Part shown: in pieces, positions 33,073 through 41,212 of the stretch
Layout: each line of letters begins with the position of its first letter
Position numbering within the stretch: the first letter of the stretch is position 1
Source: Flavobacterium laiguense
GTDB taxonomy: Bacteria; Bacteroidota; Bacteroidia; Flavobacteriales; Flavobacteriaceae
NCBI RefSeq assembly: GCF_003097655.1
Contig: NZ_QCZH01000002.1
Span: 1 to 64,000 of the forward strand
Length of the DNA stretch: 64,000 nt
Direction: 5' to 3'
Translations under genes and position numbers: made by a program
The notes under the pieces: generated by a model
What the model was told of the DNA's origin: nothing
Databases searched by the model: none
Seen by the model: only the letters and a program-made list of their open reading frames with translations

Positions 33073-33115
33073 AAACCCGACAAATTTTTATAGTTTGTCG
33101 GGTTTTCTTTTTTTT
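33073..33115 (+). terminator. Terminator of the E2 gene
   Basis: A 12-base perfect stem AAACCCGACAAA / TTTGTCGGGTTT with a nine-base loop is followed by TTCTTTTTTTT, directly after the E2 stop. Confidence 0.9.
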
Positions 33116-33159
33116 GGTGTTTTTAGTGTCGACTTTAAATGAAATCAAACCCAAATCTT

Positions 33160-33167
33160 TATATTTG
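33160..33167 (+). promoter_or_regulatory. -7 promoter element TATATTTG
   Basis: A TAnnTTTG match lies 21 bases before the exonuclease ATG, in the expected position. No good -33 TTG is present. Confidence 0.45.
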
Positions 33168-33187
33168 TACCAATTCAAAAACAAAAA

Positions 33188-33958
33188 ATGGAACTTAAAC
33201 TCAATAAACCAATTTGCTTTTTCGATCTTGAAACTACCGGAATTGACATTGGAAAAGATAGAATTGTTGAAATATCAGTATTAAAAGTTTTTCCCAACGG
33301 AAATAAAGAAAGTAAGACATGGTTGGTAAATCCAACAATTCCAATTCCGCCTCAATCAACCGCCATTCACGGAATTAGCGATGAAAAAGTGGCGAATGAG
33401 CCTACATTTAATGAGTTGGCTTCTCAAGTTTATAACATGATCAAGGATAGCGATTTGGCAGGGTTTAATTCGGATCGTTTTGATATTCCGTTGCTTGCGG
33501 AAGAATTATTGCGTGCAGGAGTAGATTTTGATATGAAGGGGAGAGTTTCTGTAGATGTGCAAACTGTTTTTCATAAAATGGAAGAACGTACCTTGAGTGC
33601 TGCCTTAAAATTTTACTGTGATAAAGGACTGGATAATGCCCATTCTGCGGAAGCGGATACCATGGCTACTTATGAAATTCTGAAAGCGCAATTGGATCGC
33701 TATCCAGAATTGGAAAACGATATGAAATTATTGTCTGAGTTTACAACCAGAAAAAAGATTGCCGATTTTGCAGGGATGATCGCTTTTGATAAAGACGATG
33801 AAGAAATTTTTACTTTCGGAAAACACAAAGGTGTCAAAGTGGATAAAATTTTAGAAACGGAACCTGGGTATTTTAGCTGGATTCAAAACGCAGATTTTCC
33901 GCTGTATACCAAGAAAGTGTTGACGGCAATTAAATTAAGAAAACTGAACACAAAGTAA
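33188..33958 (+). CDS. 3'-5' exonuclease, DnaQ-like
   Basis: A 256-residue DnaQ/RNase T-fold exonuclease. The ExoI motif is FFDLETTGIDIG (acidic pair D15/E17, about residues 12-21), ExoII is AGFNSDRFDIPLL (about 95-105) and ExoIII is in HSAEADTMATYEI (His/Asp, about 153-165). The C-terminal FTFGKHKGVKVDKILETEPG is the exodeoxyribonuclease X C-terminal type domain. It likely trims 3' ends of DNA in proofreading or repair; no polymerase subunit is adjacent. The start is an ATG 21 bases after the -7 element. Downstream lies an interspersed inverted repeat. Confidence 0.88.
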   Translation: MELKLNKPICFFDLETTGIDIGKDRIVEISVLKVFPNGNKESKTWLVNPTIPIPPQSTAIHGISDEKVANEPTFNELASQVYNMIKDSDLAGFNSDRFDIPLLAEELLRAGVDFDMKGRVSVDVQTVFHKMEERTLSAALKFYCDKGLDNAHSAEADTMATYEILKAQLDRYPELENDMKLLSEFTTRKKIADFAGMIAFDKDDEEIFTFGKHKGVKVDKILETEPGYFSWIQNADFPLYTKKVLTAIKLRKLNTK

Positions 33959-33959
33959 G

Positions 33960-34073
33960 AGTGGTCAGTGGTCAGTTTATTAGTGTTCAGTTGAAAAACT
34001 GCTCTGAAAAAACAGACCACTGTTTACTTTTTTAAAACTGATTACTAATAAACTGACCACTGAATACTAATTT
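33960..34073. repeat. Interspersed inverted repeat, GGTCAGT type, copy 2
   Basis: GTGGTCAGTGGTCAGTTTAT (33962-33981) faces ATAAACTGACCACTGAATAC near 34049-34068 as an inverted pair. The inner part has a further CAGACCACTGTTT. The same words and layout occur at 8104-8181. The element runs up to the ATG of the FAH gene. Confidence 0.7.
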
Positions 34074-34685
34074 ATGAAGATAATTTGCATCGGCAGGAAC
34101 TTTGTCAATCACATTGAAGAATTAAATAACGAACGACCTTCGGAACCGGTTGTTTTTATGAAGCCCGATTCGGCAGTTTTGTTGAAACAACATCCTTTTG
34201 TGATTCCGGAATTTTCGGAAGATATTCATCACGAAATTGAATTGATTGTCAAGATAAATAAAGTTGGTAAGTATATTGAACCTAAGTTTGCACACAAATA
34301 TTATGACGAGATCAGTGTAGGAATTGATTTTACGGCAAGAGATTTACAGGCTAAGTTAAAGGAAAAAGGACTTCCGTGGGAAAAAGCCAAGGCATTTGAT
34401 GGTTCGGCGGTTATCGGAGAATTTTTGCCTAAAAGTCAGTTTATTTCATTAGAAAATATTACATTTGAATTAACGAATAATAATATCACGGTACAAAAGG
34501 GTAATTCCAGTCTTATGTTGTGGAATATTGATGAACTGATATCTTATGTGTCTCAATATTTTACTTTAAAAATCGGTGATATTATTTTTACGGGAACACC
34601 AGAAGGAGTTGCGGTAGTGAAACCAGATGATGTTTTGGAGGGATTTTTAGAAGGACATAAACTATTTAGAATACAAGTAAAATAA
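34074..34685 (+). CDS. Fumarylacetoacetate hydrolase family protein
   Basis: A 203-residue metal-dependent hydrolase/decarboxylase of the FAH fold. Conserved text: CIGRNFVNHIEELNNE, FMKPDSAVL, EIELIVKINKVGK (metal-binding Glu residues), VGIDFTARDLQ, and DIIFTGTPEGVAVVKPDD. Members open or decarboxylate 2,4-dioxo acids; oxaloacetate decarboxylase activity is common in this short subgroup. Substrate is unknown here. Its stop codon shares a base with the ATG of a downstream Hpt-domain gene (TAATG), so the two are translationally coupled. An inverted repeat occupies the upstream side. Confidence 0.85.
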   Translation: MKIICIGRNFVNHIEELNNERPSEPVVFMKPDSAVLLKQHPFVIPEFSEDIHHEIELIVKINKVGKYIEPKFAHKYYDEISVGIDFTARDLQAKLKEKGLPWEKAKAFDGSAVIGEFLPKSQFISLENITFELTNNNITVQKGNSSLMLWNIDELISYVSQYFTLKIGDIIFTGTPEGVAVVKPDDVLEGFLEGHKLFRIQVK

Positions 34686-35029
34686 TGGCTTTAAAATACA
34701 ACCTAGCAAAAGTGTATGCACTTTCAGATAATGATCCAGATTTTGTGAATGAAATTTTGAATTTATTCGTTACCGAAGTTCCAAATGATTTAAAGGAAAT
34801 AGGGGAGGGGATTAAAAGTAAAGATCATAAACATGCGTATGCCTTTGCCCATAAACTGAAGCCAACATTAGATTTGCTTGGTTTGAACGTGGCATTTGAA
34901 GAGATTTTGCAAATTGAAGCTTGGACCAAAACAGAAGGTAAAAAGAAAGAAATAATCGAAACCTATAAGAGTGTTAAAACTCAGGTTAAAGACGCTATAA
35001 AAGAGATAAGAAAAGATTTTGATCTTTAA
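34685..35029 (+). CDS. Hpt (histidine phosphotransfer) domain protein
   Basis: A 114-residue single-domain helical protein. The expected phosphohistidine is His58, in the conserved FAHKLKPTLDLLG (HKLKP corresponds to the HxLKG of Hpt domains). There is no kinase or receiver domain attached and no sensor kinase nearby. It would act as a phosphorelay shuttle between a hybrid kinase and a response regulator elsewhere. The start shares a base with the stop of the FAH gene. The link between a metabolic hydrolase and a phosphotransfer protein is unexplained. Confidence 0.8.
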   Translation: MALKYNLAKVYALSDNDPDFVNEILNLFVTEVPNDLKEIGEGIKSKDHKHAYAFAHKLKPTLDLLGLNVAFEEILQIEAWTKTEGKKKEIIETYKSVKTQVKDAIKEIRKDFDL

Positions 35030-35158
35030 ATCTTAGTTTTATATTCTTTATAATCACAAGAAATTTATATAATCAAAATCCACAGCTGTATTGGTAAATA
35101 CAATTGTTGGATTTTTTTTATTTTTTAAGATTTAATAAAAAATAATAATTATTAATAG

Positions 35159-36412
35159 ATGAAAGCAACTATAATTACCATTGGAGACGAGATTTTAATT
35201 GGTCAAATAGTGGATACTAATTCTGCTTTTATAGCGAAATCATTAGATAGAATAGGAGTTGAGATTAACGAAATTATTTCAATTAGTGATTCTAAAGAAC
35301 ATATAATGGAGGCGTTTTATAAACTTCAAAACACTGTAGATTTAGTTGTTGTTACAGGTGGATTGGGGCCTACGAAAGATGATGTTACCAAGAAAGCTTT
35401 TTGCGATTATTTTGAAGATGAGCTGGTTGTAGATGAAATGGTTTTGGCTCATGTTACCCAATTGATCGAAGGTTATTTCAAGAGGAAAATCACTCAGATC
35501 AATAAAGATCAAGCGCTTGTTCCTTCTAAGTGTACGGTACTTCATAACCAGATGGGAACGGCTCCTGGAATGTGGATGAAGAAAGAAAATACGGTTTTTG
35601 TGTCGCTTCCTGGAGTGCCTTTTGAAATGGGGTATTTGATGGATAATGAGGTTATTCCGAAAGTGATTAAAGAATATAAACGTCCTTATATTATTCATAA
35701 AACGATACTTACTTACGGTCAGGGAGAAAGTTTGGTTGCGGAGCGTATAGAGGAGTGGGAGGATAGTTTGCCGGAGTTTTTGAAACTGGCGTATTTGCCT
35801 AGTCCTGGAAAATTGCGTTTACGGCTTTCGGCAAGAGGAACTGATAAGATGAAACTGGAAGAGGCAATTGAAGAATATGTGTGTTCTTTGGATGCTATTA
35901 TTCATGATATCATTGTAGGTTTTGAGGAAGATGAAACTATAGAAGTTGTTTTGGGGAAGTTGCTTACAAAGCAAAGTAAGACCCTTTCTACGGCAGAGAG
36001 TTGTACGGGTGGTAAAATCGCACAAACGCTGACGGCTGTTCCCGGAGCTTCAAAATATTTTAAGGGAAGTGTCGTTTCGTATGATACGGCAGTTAAAATT
36101 GAAGTTTTAGGGCTTTCTGAAAATTTGATAGAAGAGCATACGGTGGTAAGTGCTGCAGTTGCATCGGCTATGGCTTTGAGTGTGAAAAGGATAATGAAAA
36201 CCGATTATGCAATTGCCACTACGGGGAATGCCGGACCCACCAAAGAGGAGGGTAATGCGGAAGTTGGGACTGTGTTTATAGCATTGGCTACGCCGAATGA
36301 AGTAATTGTCGAAGAATTTAATTTTGGCCAACCCCGTGATAAAGTGATAGATAGAGCTGTGGTTAAGAGTCTTGAAATATTACAGAAAGAAATTTTGAAA
36401 AAAGAGCTTTAA
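35159..36412 (+). CDS. cinA: CinA family protein (nicotinamide-nucleotide amidase)
   Basis: A 417-residue CinA. The N-terminal MoaB/MogA-like domain (about 1-170, starting [20 protein letters not shown]) has [15 protein letters not shown]. The middle linker holds [16 protein letters not shown]. The C-terminal CinA domain (about 255-415) is the NMN deamidase with the catalytic [14 protein letters not shown] and [15 protein letters not shown]. It hydrolyses NMN to nicotinic acid mononucleotide in pyridine-nucleotide recycling; the MoaB domain has ADP-ribose pyrophosphatase-type activity in some members. The ATG is at 35159. It precedes the ribosomal-protein block by 72 bases. Confidence 0.93.
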   Translation: MKATIITIGDEILIGQIVDTNSAFIAKSLDRIGVEINEIISISDSKEHIMEAFYKLQNTVDLVVVTGGLGPTKDDVTKKAFCDYFEDELVVDEMVLAHVTQLIEGYFKRKITQINKDQALVPSKCTVLHNQMGTAPGMWMKKENTVFVSLPGVPFEMGYLMDNEVIPKVIKEYKRPYIIHKTILTYGQGESLVAERIEEWEDSLPEFLKLAYLPSPGKLRLRLSARGTDKMKLEEAIEEYVCSLDAIIHDIIVGFEEDETIEVVLGKLLTKQSKTLSTAESCTGGKIAQTLTAVPGASKYFKGSVVSYDTAVKIEVLGLSENLIEEHTVVSAAVASAMALSVKRIMKTDYAIATTGNAGPTKEEGNAEVGTVFIALATPNEVIVEEFNFGQPRDKVIDRAVVKSLEILQKEILKKEL

Positions 36413-36484
36413 ATATTTTGGTTTATAGGTTTATTTTTCTTTTCTTTGCACCCTGATTTTAGATAACGATAAAAGATAAGTATA

Positions 36485-36721
36485 ATGTCAAGAGTTTGTG
36501 ACCTTACAGGTAAAAGAGCGATGGTAGGAAATAACGTTTCTCACGCTATGAACAAAACTAAGAGAAAATTTTCTGTAAACTTAGTTAAGAAGCGTTTTTA
36601 TCTTCCAGAAGAAGATAGATGGATTACTCTTAGAGTAGCAGCATCTACGATAAAAACAATTAATAAAAATGGAATCGCTGCAGTTTTGAAAAAAGCGCAG
36701 TCAGAAGGATTTATTAAATAA
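36485..36721 (+). CDS. rpmB: 50S ribosomal protein L28
   Basis: A 78-residue L28 with the conserved [20 protein letters not shown] and [14 protein letters not shown] segments. Only one Cys is present near the start, so it is the zinc-free form. It binds 23S rRNA in the large subunit. The ATG is at 36485, first of a tight block with rpmG, a DUF4295 gene and ftsY. Confidence 0.95.
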   Translation: MSRVCDLTGKRAMVGNNVSHAMNKTKRKFSVNLVKKRFYLPEEDRWITLRVAASTIKTINKNGIAAVLKKAQSEGFIK

Positions 36722-36748
36722 TCTATTCCAAAATAAACAAATAGCAAG

Positions 36749-36931
36749 ATGGCAAAGAAAGGGAATAGAATCCAGGTAATTTTAGAATGTACTGAGCACA
36801 AAACTTCAGGTGTTGCAGGAACTTCAAGATACATAACAACAAAGAACAAAAAGAATACTCCAGACAGATTAGAGATTAAAAAATTTAATCCAATCTTGAA
36901 AAGAGTAACTGTTCACAAAGAAATTAAATAA
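36749..36931 (+). CDS. rpmG: 50S ribosomal protein L33
   Basis: A 60-residue L33 with the conserved [20 protein letters not shown] and [13 protein letters not shown] segments. One Cys only, so it is of the zinc-free (C-minus) type, matching the L28. It starts 27 bases after rpmB and clearly belongs to the same operon. Confidence 0.95.
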   Translation: MAKKGNRIQVILECTEHKTSGVAGTSRYITTKNKKNTPDRLEIKKFNPILKRVTVHKEIK

Positions 36932-37006
36932 TAATTAGAGATTTTAATATAAATCTAAAGTGGTAACATTTAAAGATTTTATTGAATTTCAAATAACATT
37001 TGAATC

Positions 37007-37159
37007 ATGGCAAAGAAAACCGTAGCATCGTTACAAACATCTTCTAAGAGATTATCAAAAGCCATCAAAATGGTGAAATCTCCAGTAACGGGAGCATATA
37101 CATTCGTTGAATCTATTATGGCTCCTGAAGCAGTTGACGAATTCTTGAAAAAGAAATAA
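37007..37159 (+). CDS. DUF4295 domain-containing protein
   Basis: A 50-residue basic protein, MAKKTVASLQTSSKRLSKAI and onward to KKK. It is the DUF4295 family, which in Bacteroidota sits in the same place between rpmG and ftsY. Recent structures of Bacteroidota ribosomes place a protein of this type on the large subunit, as I recall; I could not check this. The positive charge and the operon fit a ribosomal role. It is too short to be picked up at usual length cut-offs, but is clearly real. A terminator follows 22 bases after. Confidence 0.9.
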   Translation: MAKKTVASLQTSSKRLSKAIKMVKSPVTGAYTFVESIMAPEAVDEFLKKK

Positions 37160-37180
37160 TCAACTTACCTATTATATAGA

Positions 37181-37212
37181 AAAGCTACTTTCATTCGGAA
37201 GTAGCTTTTTTA
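37181..37212 (+). terminator. Terminator of the rpmB operon
   Basis: A 10-base stem AAAGCTACTT / AAGTAGCTTT with loop TCATTCGG is followed by a T-run, 22 bases after the DUF4295 gene. It separates the ribosomal genes from ftsY, which must have its own promoter or depend on read-through. Confidence 0.87.
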
Positions 37213-37334
37213 TTTTATATATTTACAACTCGAAATAGAAAACGTTGTTTTAGGGATAAAGTTTTAAGTTTTCCCAAGGTTTGTTTTCTGAATTTTTCGA
37301 AAATGTGAATTCCAAATTGTAAATCTTCATTTAA

Positions 37335-38288
37335 ATGAGCTTTTTTAAAAAAATATTCTCCTCAGAGAAAAAAGAATCATTAGACAAAGGTCTAGAAAAA
37401 ACTAAAACTACTTTTTTTTCCAAGTTATCCAAAGCAGTGGCTGGAAAGTCAAAAGTGGATGATGATGTTTTAGATAATTTAGAAGAAATTCTTGTTTCTT
37501 CGGATGTGGGAGTGAATACAACTCTAAAAATAATTACCCGAATAGAAAAAAGAGTAGAGGCTGATAAGTACTTAGGTATTGATGAGTTGAACCAAATTCT
37601 AAGAGAAGAAATTGCAGGATTATTGTCGGAAACCAATACAGGTGAAGCAACAGAATTCGTTATTCCAGTAAATACCAAACCCTATGTTTTGATGGTAGTT
37701 GGAGTAAATGGAGTAGGTAAAACAACTACAATAGGAAAATTGGCTTATCAATTTAAGAAAGCCGGTTTTAATGTGGTTTTGGGAGCAGCAGATACTTTTC
37801 GTGCGGCTGCCATTGATCAATTGCAAATTTGGGCTGATAGAGTAGGTGTACCCATCGTTAGACAAGAAATGGGAAGTGATCCTGCTTCGGTAGCTTTTGA
37901 TACCTTGCAGTCTGCTGTGGCGCAAAATGCCGATATTGTCATTATTGATACAGCGGGTCGTTTGCATAATAAAATTAACCTGATGAACGAACTTTCAAAA
38001 GTAAAACGAGTAATGCAAAAAGTGGTTGGCGATGCGCCTCACGATGTAATGCTGGTTTTGGATGGTTCTACAGGACAAAACGCATTCGAACAAGCCAAAC
38101 AATTTACTGCAGCTACAGAGGTTTCTTGCTTAGCCGTAACAAAGTTGGATGGCACTGCCAAAGGCGGTGTTGTTATCGGTATTTCAGACCAGTTTCAAAT
38201 TCCGGTTAAGTACATTGGTGTTGGTGAAGGAATTGAAGATTTGCAGGTTTTTAATAAATACGAGTTTGTAGATAGTTTTTTTAAATAA
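37335..38288 (+). CDS. ftsY: Signal recognition particle receptor FtsY
   Basis: A 317-residue SRP-family GTPase, the docking receptor for SRP at the inner membrane. The N domain is residues about 1-110; the P-loop GVNGVGKTT is at 123-131. Other motifs are GAADTFRAAAIDQL, IDTAGRLHNK, TKLDGTAKGGV and the closing GVGEGIEDLQVF. The acidic A domain of E. coli FtsY is missing; only a short charged N-terminus remains. The start is the ATG at 37335. Together with secA in the window it covers two arms of protein export. A small two-helix protein gene follows seven bases after. Confidence 0.96.
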   Translation: MSFFKKIFSSEKKESLDKGLEKTKTTFFSKLSKAVAGKSKVDDDVLDNLEEILVSSDVGVNTTLKIITRIEKRVEADKYLGIDELNQILREEIAGLLSETNTGEATEFVIPVNTKPYVLMVVGVNGVGKTTTIGKLAYQFKKAGFNVVLGAADTFRAAAIDQLQIWADRVGVPIVRQEMGSDPASVAFDTLQSAVAQNADIVIIDTAGRLHNKINLMNELSKVKRVMQKVVGDAPHDVMLVLDGSTGQNAFEQAKQFTAATEVSCLAVTKLDGTAKGGVVIGISDQFQIPVKYIGVGEGIEDLQVFNKYEFVDSFFK

Positions 38289-38294
38289 TAGTCC

Positions 38295-38468
38295 ATGAAT
38301 TTTTCTTCCTTTAAAAATACAAACCCGATATACTTTTATTTTGTAAGTATCGCGGCTTTTGTCTCGGCGAATCTTATTAGAACAACCAGTGTCAGTTTTT
38401 ATTATGTATTATTGATTATTGGTTTGGTTTTTTTCTTTTTGGGCTTGATGAGGAGAATTAAGAAATAG
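38295..38468 (+). CDS. Small two-helix membrane protein
   Basis: A 57-residue frame starting with the ATG at 38295, MNFSSFKNTNPIYFYFVSIA and onward to RRIKK, six bases after the ftsY stop. Two hydrophobic segments (about residues 13-28 and 35-53) and a basic tail RRIKK fit a tiny inner-membrane protein. Position and codon usage suggest it is real and co-transcribed with ftsY, which also needs membrane placement, but no family is recognised. The convergent serine-hydrolase gene ends eight bases later. Confidence 0.6.
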   Translation: MNFSSFKNTNPIYFYFVSIAAFVSANLIRTTSVSFYYVLLIIGLVFFFLGLMRRIKK

Positions 38469-38475
38469 GTTTTAT

Positions 38476-39540
38476 CTATTGGTACAAAGCACTAATTTTT
38501 GTCCAAAGCATTTCGTCGAAGTCAGATAAGGCTAGGTTTACGTTATCTGCAACATCTCCCATTCGGATGACCACCATTTTTTTGCTGGGAACCACATAGA
38601 TTTTCTGGTCATTTTTGCCTAAAGCCATGAACATATCGTTTGGTGCTGTGGGTATAATACTTCCTTGAAAAGTAGTCTGTGATTGCGGTAAATGATAATT
38701 GGCTTTGCCATTCAGCCACCACAAATAGCCGTATCCTAAGTTGATGTTTTGTGAGGTATTGGTAGCTTCGTTGAAATAGCTTTCGTTTAAAATCACGTCA
38801 TTTTCCCATTTTCCTTTGTTCAGTATAAGTAATCCAAAGCGTGCCATGCTTCTGGTAGTACTGCTGTACACACTATTGTTGCCAGATGTAAACCAAGTGC
38901 CATTCATCCCTATTTTGTCTCTTAGTTTAGTGTTGAAATAGGTGTTCCAGGTTTGACCACTGGCTTGTACAATAACATCCTGCAGTTTTACATATACATT
39001 GTGATACGCCCAGCGGGTACCTGCATCGGCGGTGTAGGTGAGGGCTGAGGGCGAAACATCATCGGTGGTGTCGTCTAGTCCGGAAGTCATGGTCAATAGG
39101 TTTTTGCAGGTAATGAGGTTTTCTTTGGCAATTGGCGCACTCGTCCAACCCGTTCCTATATATTGAGATACTTTGTTGTTAATGTTGATGAGGTTCTCCT
39201 GTTGCGCAATTCCGGTCATGGTTGCTGTTAATGTTTTTCCGGCACTTGCCCAATACCAATTGGTTGCAGCATCATGTCCTTTGAAATAATTTTCCATTAC
39301 GATACGGCCGTTGACCAGAATGATAAATCCTTTGGAATGCTTGAGTTCTAAATAATCCAAAAGAGGTTGTACAGCCGATTGTTTCCATCCGAGGCTTTCT
39401 ATGGATTTGGTTTCCCAAGTAGTGTCTGAAAGCGGTGGGAAATATATTGTTTCTGTTTGAGCAGGTGCTGGTTCCTTAAGATCAGAGGAACAATTGATGC
39501 AAAAAAGCGCAAAGATGAGTAACAGTATTGATTTTGACAT
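38476..39540 (-). CDS. Serine hydrolase, class C beta-lactamase family, lipoprotein
   Basis: A 354-residue protein. The N-terminus SKSILLLIFALFCINCSSD has a lipobox with Cys17, so it is probably a periplasmic or surface lipoprotein. The penicillin-binding-protein fold shows the SxxK motif in WASAGKTLTATM (about residues 93-104), a YxN-type AYHNVY, and a C-terminal HLPQS in place of KTG. It resembles esterases and D-alanyl-peptidases of the family rather than true beta-lactamases. Substrate unknown. It converges on the small ftsY-linked gene. Confidence 0.83.
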   Translation of the reverse strand: MSKSILLLIFALFCINCSSDLKEPAPAQTETIYFPPLSDTTWETKSIESLGWKQSAVQPLLDYLELKHSKGFIILVNGRIVMENYFKGHDAATNWYWASAGKTLTATMTGIAQQENLININNKVSQYIGTGWTSAPIAKENLITCKNLLTMTSGLDDTTDDVSPSALTYTADAGTRWAYHNVYVKLQDVIVQASGQTWNTYFNTKLRDKIGMNGTWFTSGNNSVYSSTTRSMARFGLLILNKGKWENDVILNESYFNEATNTSQNINLGYGYLWWLNGKANYHLPQSQTTFQGSIIPTAPNDMFMALGKNDQKIYVVPSKKMVVIRMGDVADNVNLALSDFDEMLWTKISALYQ

Positions 39541-39672
39541 GGTTGCAAAAGTTAGTTCTATATATGATCAAAAATATTGAAAATAGTTTAATGAGAGTGT
39601 GATTTTTTATTTTCTTTGATTTTTTAAAGTTTAACTTTGTGGTGTAAATTAAAGATATTGACAATCGGAAAG

Positions 39673-39776
39673 ACCTAGCCCTGATAGAAGTGGAAATCCT
39701 TATGAGTCCCGGCTCGTCTTTTGGGACGAGACGAGACTCATAAGATTGAAACGGAGAGCAGGAAATAGCTCCTTAA
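39673..39776 (+). ncRNA. Flavo-1-like intergenic RNA element, copy 3
   Basis: The stretch reads AGCCCTGATAGAAGTGGAAA, TCCTTATGAGTC, a GC-rich hairpin (GGCTCGTC...GACGAGA), GACTCATAAGATTGAAAC and GGAGAGCAGGAAATAGC. It keeps the same core as the copy at 4726-4840, and the central stem (CTTATGAGTC with GACTCATAAG) differs in bases but still pairs. It precedes a lipoprotein gene by 16 bases. The identity with the Rfam Flavo-1 motif is from memory and untested. Confidence 0.6.
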
Positions 39777-39791
39777 AAAAGTAATTATTTT

Positions 39792-40235
39792 ATGAAAAAA
39801 GTATTTGGTATTTTACTGGTTGCACTCCTATTTGTGGGCTGTAAGCAAAAAATAAATCCGGCTGATGTTGCGAAAATCAACGGCTATTGGGAAATTGAAA
39901 AAGTGATTTTGGAGAATGGAGAAGAGAAGCAATACGGTATGAATGAATCGTTTGATTATTTTAAGATAGACAAAAATAATTCGGGGATTCGCAAAAAAGT
40001 AATGCCACAATTGGATGGGACTTTCTTGGTAAACGATACTTTTGAAAACGTAAAAATTCGATTTACGGATGATCAGACCTTTTTGGATTATAGCACTCCT
40101 TATATGAAATGGAGTGAGGAAATACTGGTTTTGACCGATAAAGAATTGGTGGTTTTGAATGCAGAGAAAAAAGAATATCATTATAAGAAAACAGGGCCAA
40201 TAAACCTTGACAACTATGGCAAAAAGACTAAATAA
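39792..40235 (+). CDS. Lipocalin-like lipoprotein, hypothetical
   Basis: A 147-residue lipoprotein: MKKVFGILLVALLFVGCKQK has a lipobox ending at Cys17. The remainder (residues 25-140) begins NGYWEIEKVILENGEEKQYG and has alternating strands like the lipocalin-like fold, with a conserved W near the start. No ligand is suggested. It has a 20-base frame overlap with the downstream DUF721 gene, so the two are translationally coupled. An RNA-like element lies directly upstream. The function is unknown. Confidence 0.7.
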   Translation: MKKVFGILLVALLFVGCKQKINPADVAKINGYWEIEKVILENGEEKQYGMNESFDYFKIDKNNSGIRKKVMPQLDGTFLVNDTFENVKIRFTDDQTFLDYSTPYMKWSEEILVLTDKELVVLNAEKKEYHYKKTGPINLDNYGKKTK

Positions 40236-40512
40236 TCAGAGTACGGTGGGGGATGTTTTGAAACAAATCATCCAAGTCAATAAACTACAGCCCGGAATGG
40301 ATCAGATTGACGTGAAGGAAGCTTGGCGCAATTTGATGGGTAATGGGGTGAATAGTTATACCAACAATGTTGTTTTGAAAGGGTCTACACTTTATGTTGA
40401 GCTGACTTCGGCTGTATTGCGGGAGGAATTAAGTCATGGTAAATCCAAAATCGTGACGATGATCAATGAGGAATTACGGAGGGATGTAGTGCGTGATGTG
40501 GTTCTCAGATAG
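40216..40512 (+). CDS. DUF721 domain-containing protein
   Basis: A 98-residue protein with the DUF721 pattern: VGDVLKQIIQVNKLQPGMDQ, then VKEAWRNLMGNGVNSYTNNVVLKGSTLYVELTSAV-type strands and a closing LREELSHGKSKIV. DUF721 proteins often lie near dnaA/recF genes and bind nucleic acid in some reports; the function is not settled. I chose the ATG at 40216 over a TTG three codons before it. It overlaps the preceding lipoprotein gene by 20 bases. After the stop an array of TTAGATTG-type repeats begins. Confidence 0.8.
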   Translation: MAKRLNNQSTVGDVLKQIIQVNKLQPGMDQIDVKEAWRNLMGNGVNSYTNNVVLKGSTLYVELTSAVLREELSHGKSKIVTMINEELRRDVVRDVVLR

Positions 40513-40514
40513 AC

Positions 40515-40600
40515 ATCTTAGATTATTAGATTGTTGGATTATTAGATTGTTGGATTATTAGATTATTGAATTATTAGATTTTTTGACTAGTATAATATTT
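40515..40600. repeat. Tandem repeat of TTATTAGATTGTTGGA type
   Basis: After the DUF721 stop the sequence repeats GATTATTAGATTGTTG almost exactly: TTAGATTGTTGGATTATTAG occurs twice at a 16- to 17-base period, then degenerates (GATTATTGAATTATTAGATT). A related inverse, ATGTCTAATAATCTAGAAAT, is near 40690 on the other side of the terminator. Confidence 0.7.
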
Positions 40601-40639
40601 AGATTTCTTAGATTTTTATTTTTATAAACTCTAAAAACG

Positions 40640-40676
40640 AACAAACCCCACTTAGTATTAAGTGGGGTTTGTTTTT
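40640..40676. terminator. Bidirectional terminator
   Basis: A 15-base perfect stem AACAAACCCCACTTA / TAAGTGGGGTTTGTT with loop GTAT is flanked by A- and T-runs. It lies between the convergent DUF721 and ndk genes. Confidence 0.92.
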
Positions 40677-40724
40677 ATTTAAAATCTAGGATGTCTAATA
40701 ATCTAGAAATCTAAGTAGTCTAAA

Positions 40725-41144
40725 TTAGAACTGCTCTCTTCCTGCGAAATGAAAAGCACCTTCGATAGCTGCATTTTCGTCGCTATCTGAACCGTGAACT
40801 GCATTTTCTCCAATAGAAGTTGCGTATGCTTTACGGATAGTTCCTTCAGCAGCTTCAGCTGGGTTTGTAGCACCAATTAAAGTTCTGAAATCTTCAACAG
40901 CGTTATCTTTTTCTAAAATTGCAGCAACAATAGGACCACGAGACATGAATTCTACTAATTCTCCGTAGAAAGGTCTTGCAGCGTGTACAGCGTAAAATGC
41001 TTGTGCATCAGCAATAGTTAATTGAGTTAATTTCAAAGAAACGATTTTGAAACCAGCGTTTGTAATCATTGCCAATATGTTTCCGATGTGTCCGTTTTGT
41101 ACAGCATCAGGCTTAATCATTGTAAAAGTTCTATTAGTAGCCAT
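40725..41144 (-). CDS. ndk: Nucleoside diphosphate kinase
   Basis: A 139-residue NDK that moves the gamma phosphate from ATP to other nucleoside diphosphates via a phosphohistidine. The start is [20 protein letters not shown]. The conserved [20 protein letters not shown] and [14 protein letters not shown] segments are present, and the active-site motif [12 protein letters not shown] contains the catalytic His. The length is typical. I chose the ATG at 41144, since the upstream codons carry the -7 element. It converges on DUF721 with a terminator between. Confidence 0.96.
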   Translation of the reverse strand: MATNRTFTMIKPDAVQNGHIGNILAMITNAGFKIVSLKLTQLTIADAQAFYAVHAARPFYGELVEFMSRGPIVAAILEKDNAVEDFRTLIGATNPAEAAEGTIRKAYATSIGENAVHGSDSDENAAIEGAFHFAGREQF

Positions 41145-41168
41145 TTTTTTGTGTTTTAAAATTTTGTG

Positions 41169-41176
41169 CAAAAATA
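41169..41176 (-). promoter_or_regulatory. -7 promoter element TATTTTTG of ndk
   Basis: A minus-strand TAnnTTTG match lies 24 bases before the ndk ATG. It supports the downstream start of ndk. No -33 TTG at ideal spacing is found. Confidence 0.5.
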
Positions 41177-41212
41177 TACTTTATTATTGATAAAATACTA
41201 CTGGATTACAAT

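Noticed and set aside
38476..39540. Antibiotic beta-lactamase
   Set aside because: SxxK and a Tyr are present, but the sequence has a HLPQS in place of KTG and resembles esterases/peptidases; resistance cannot be claimed.
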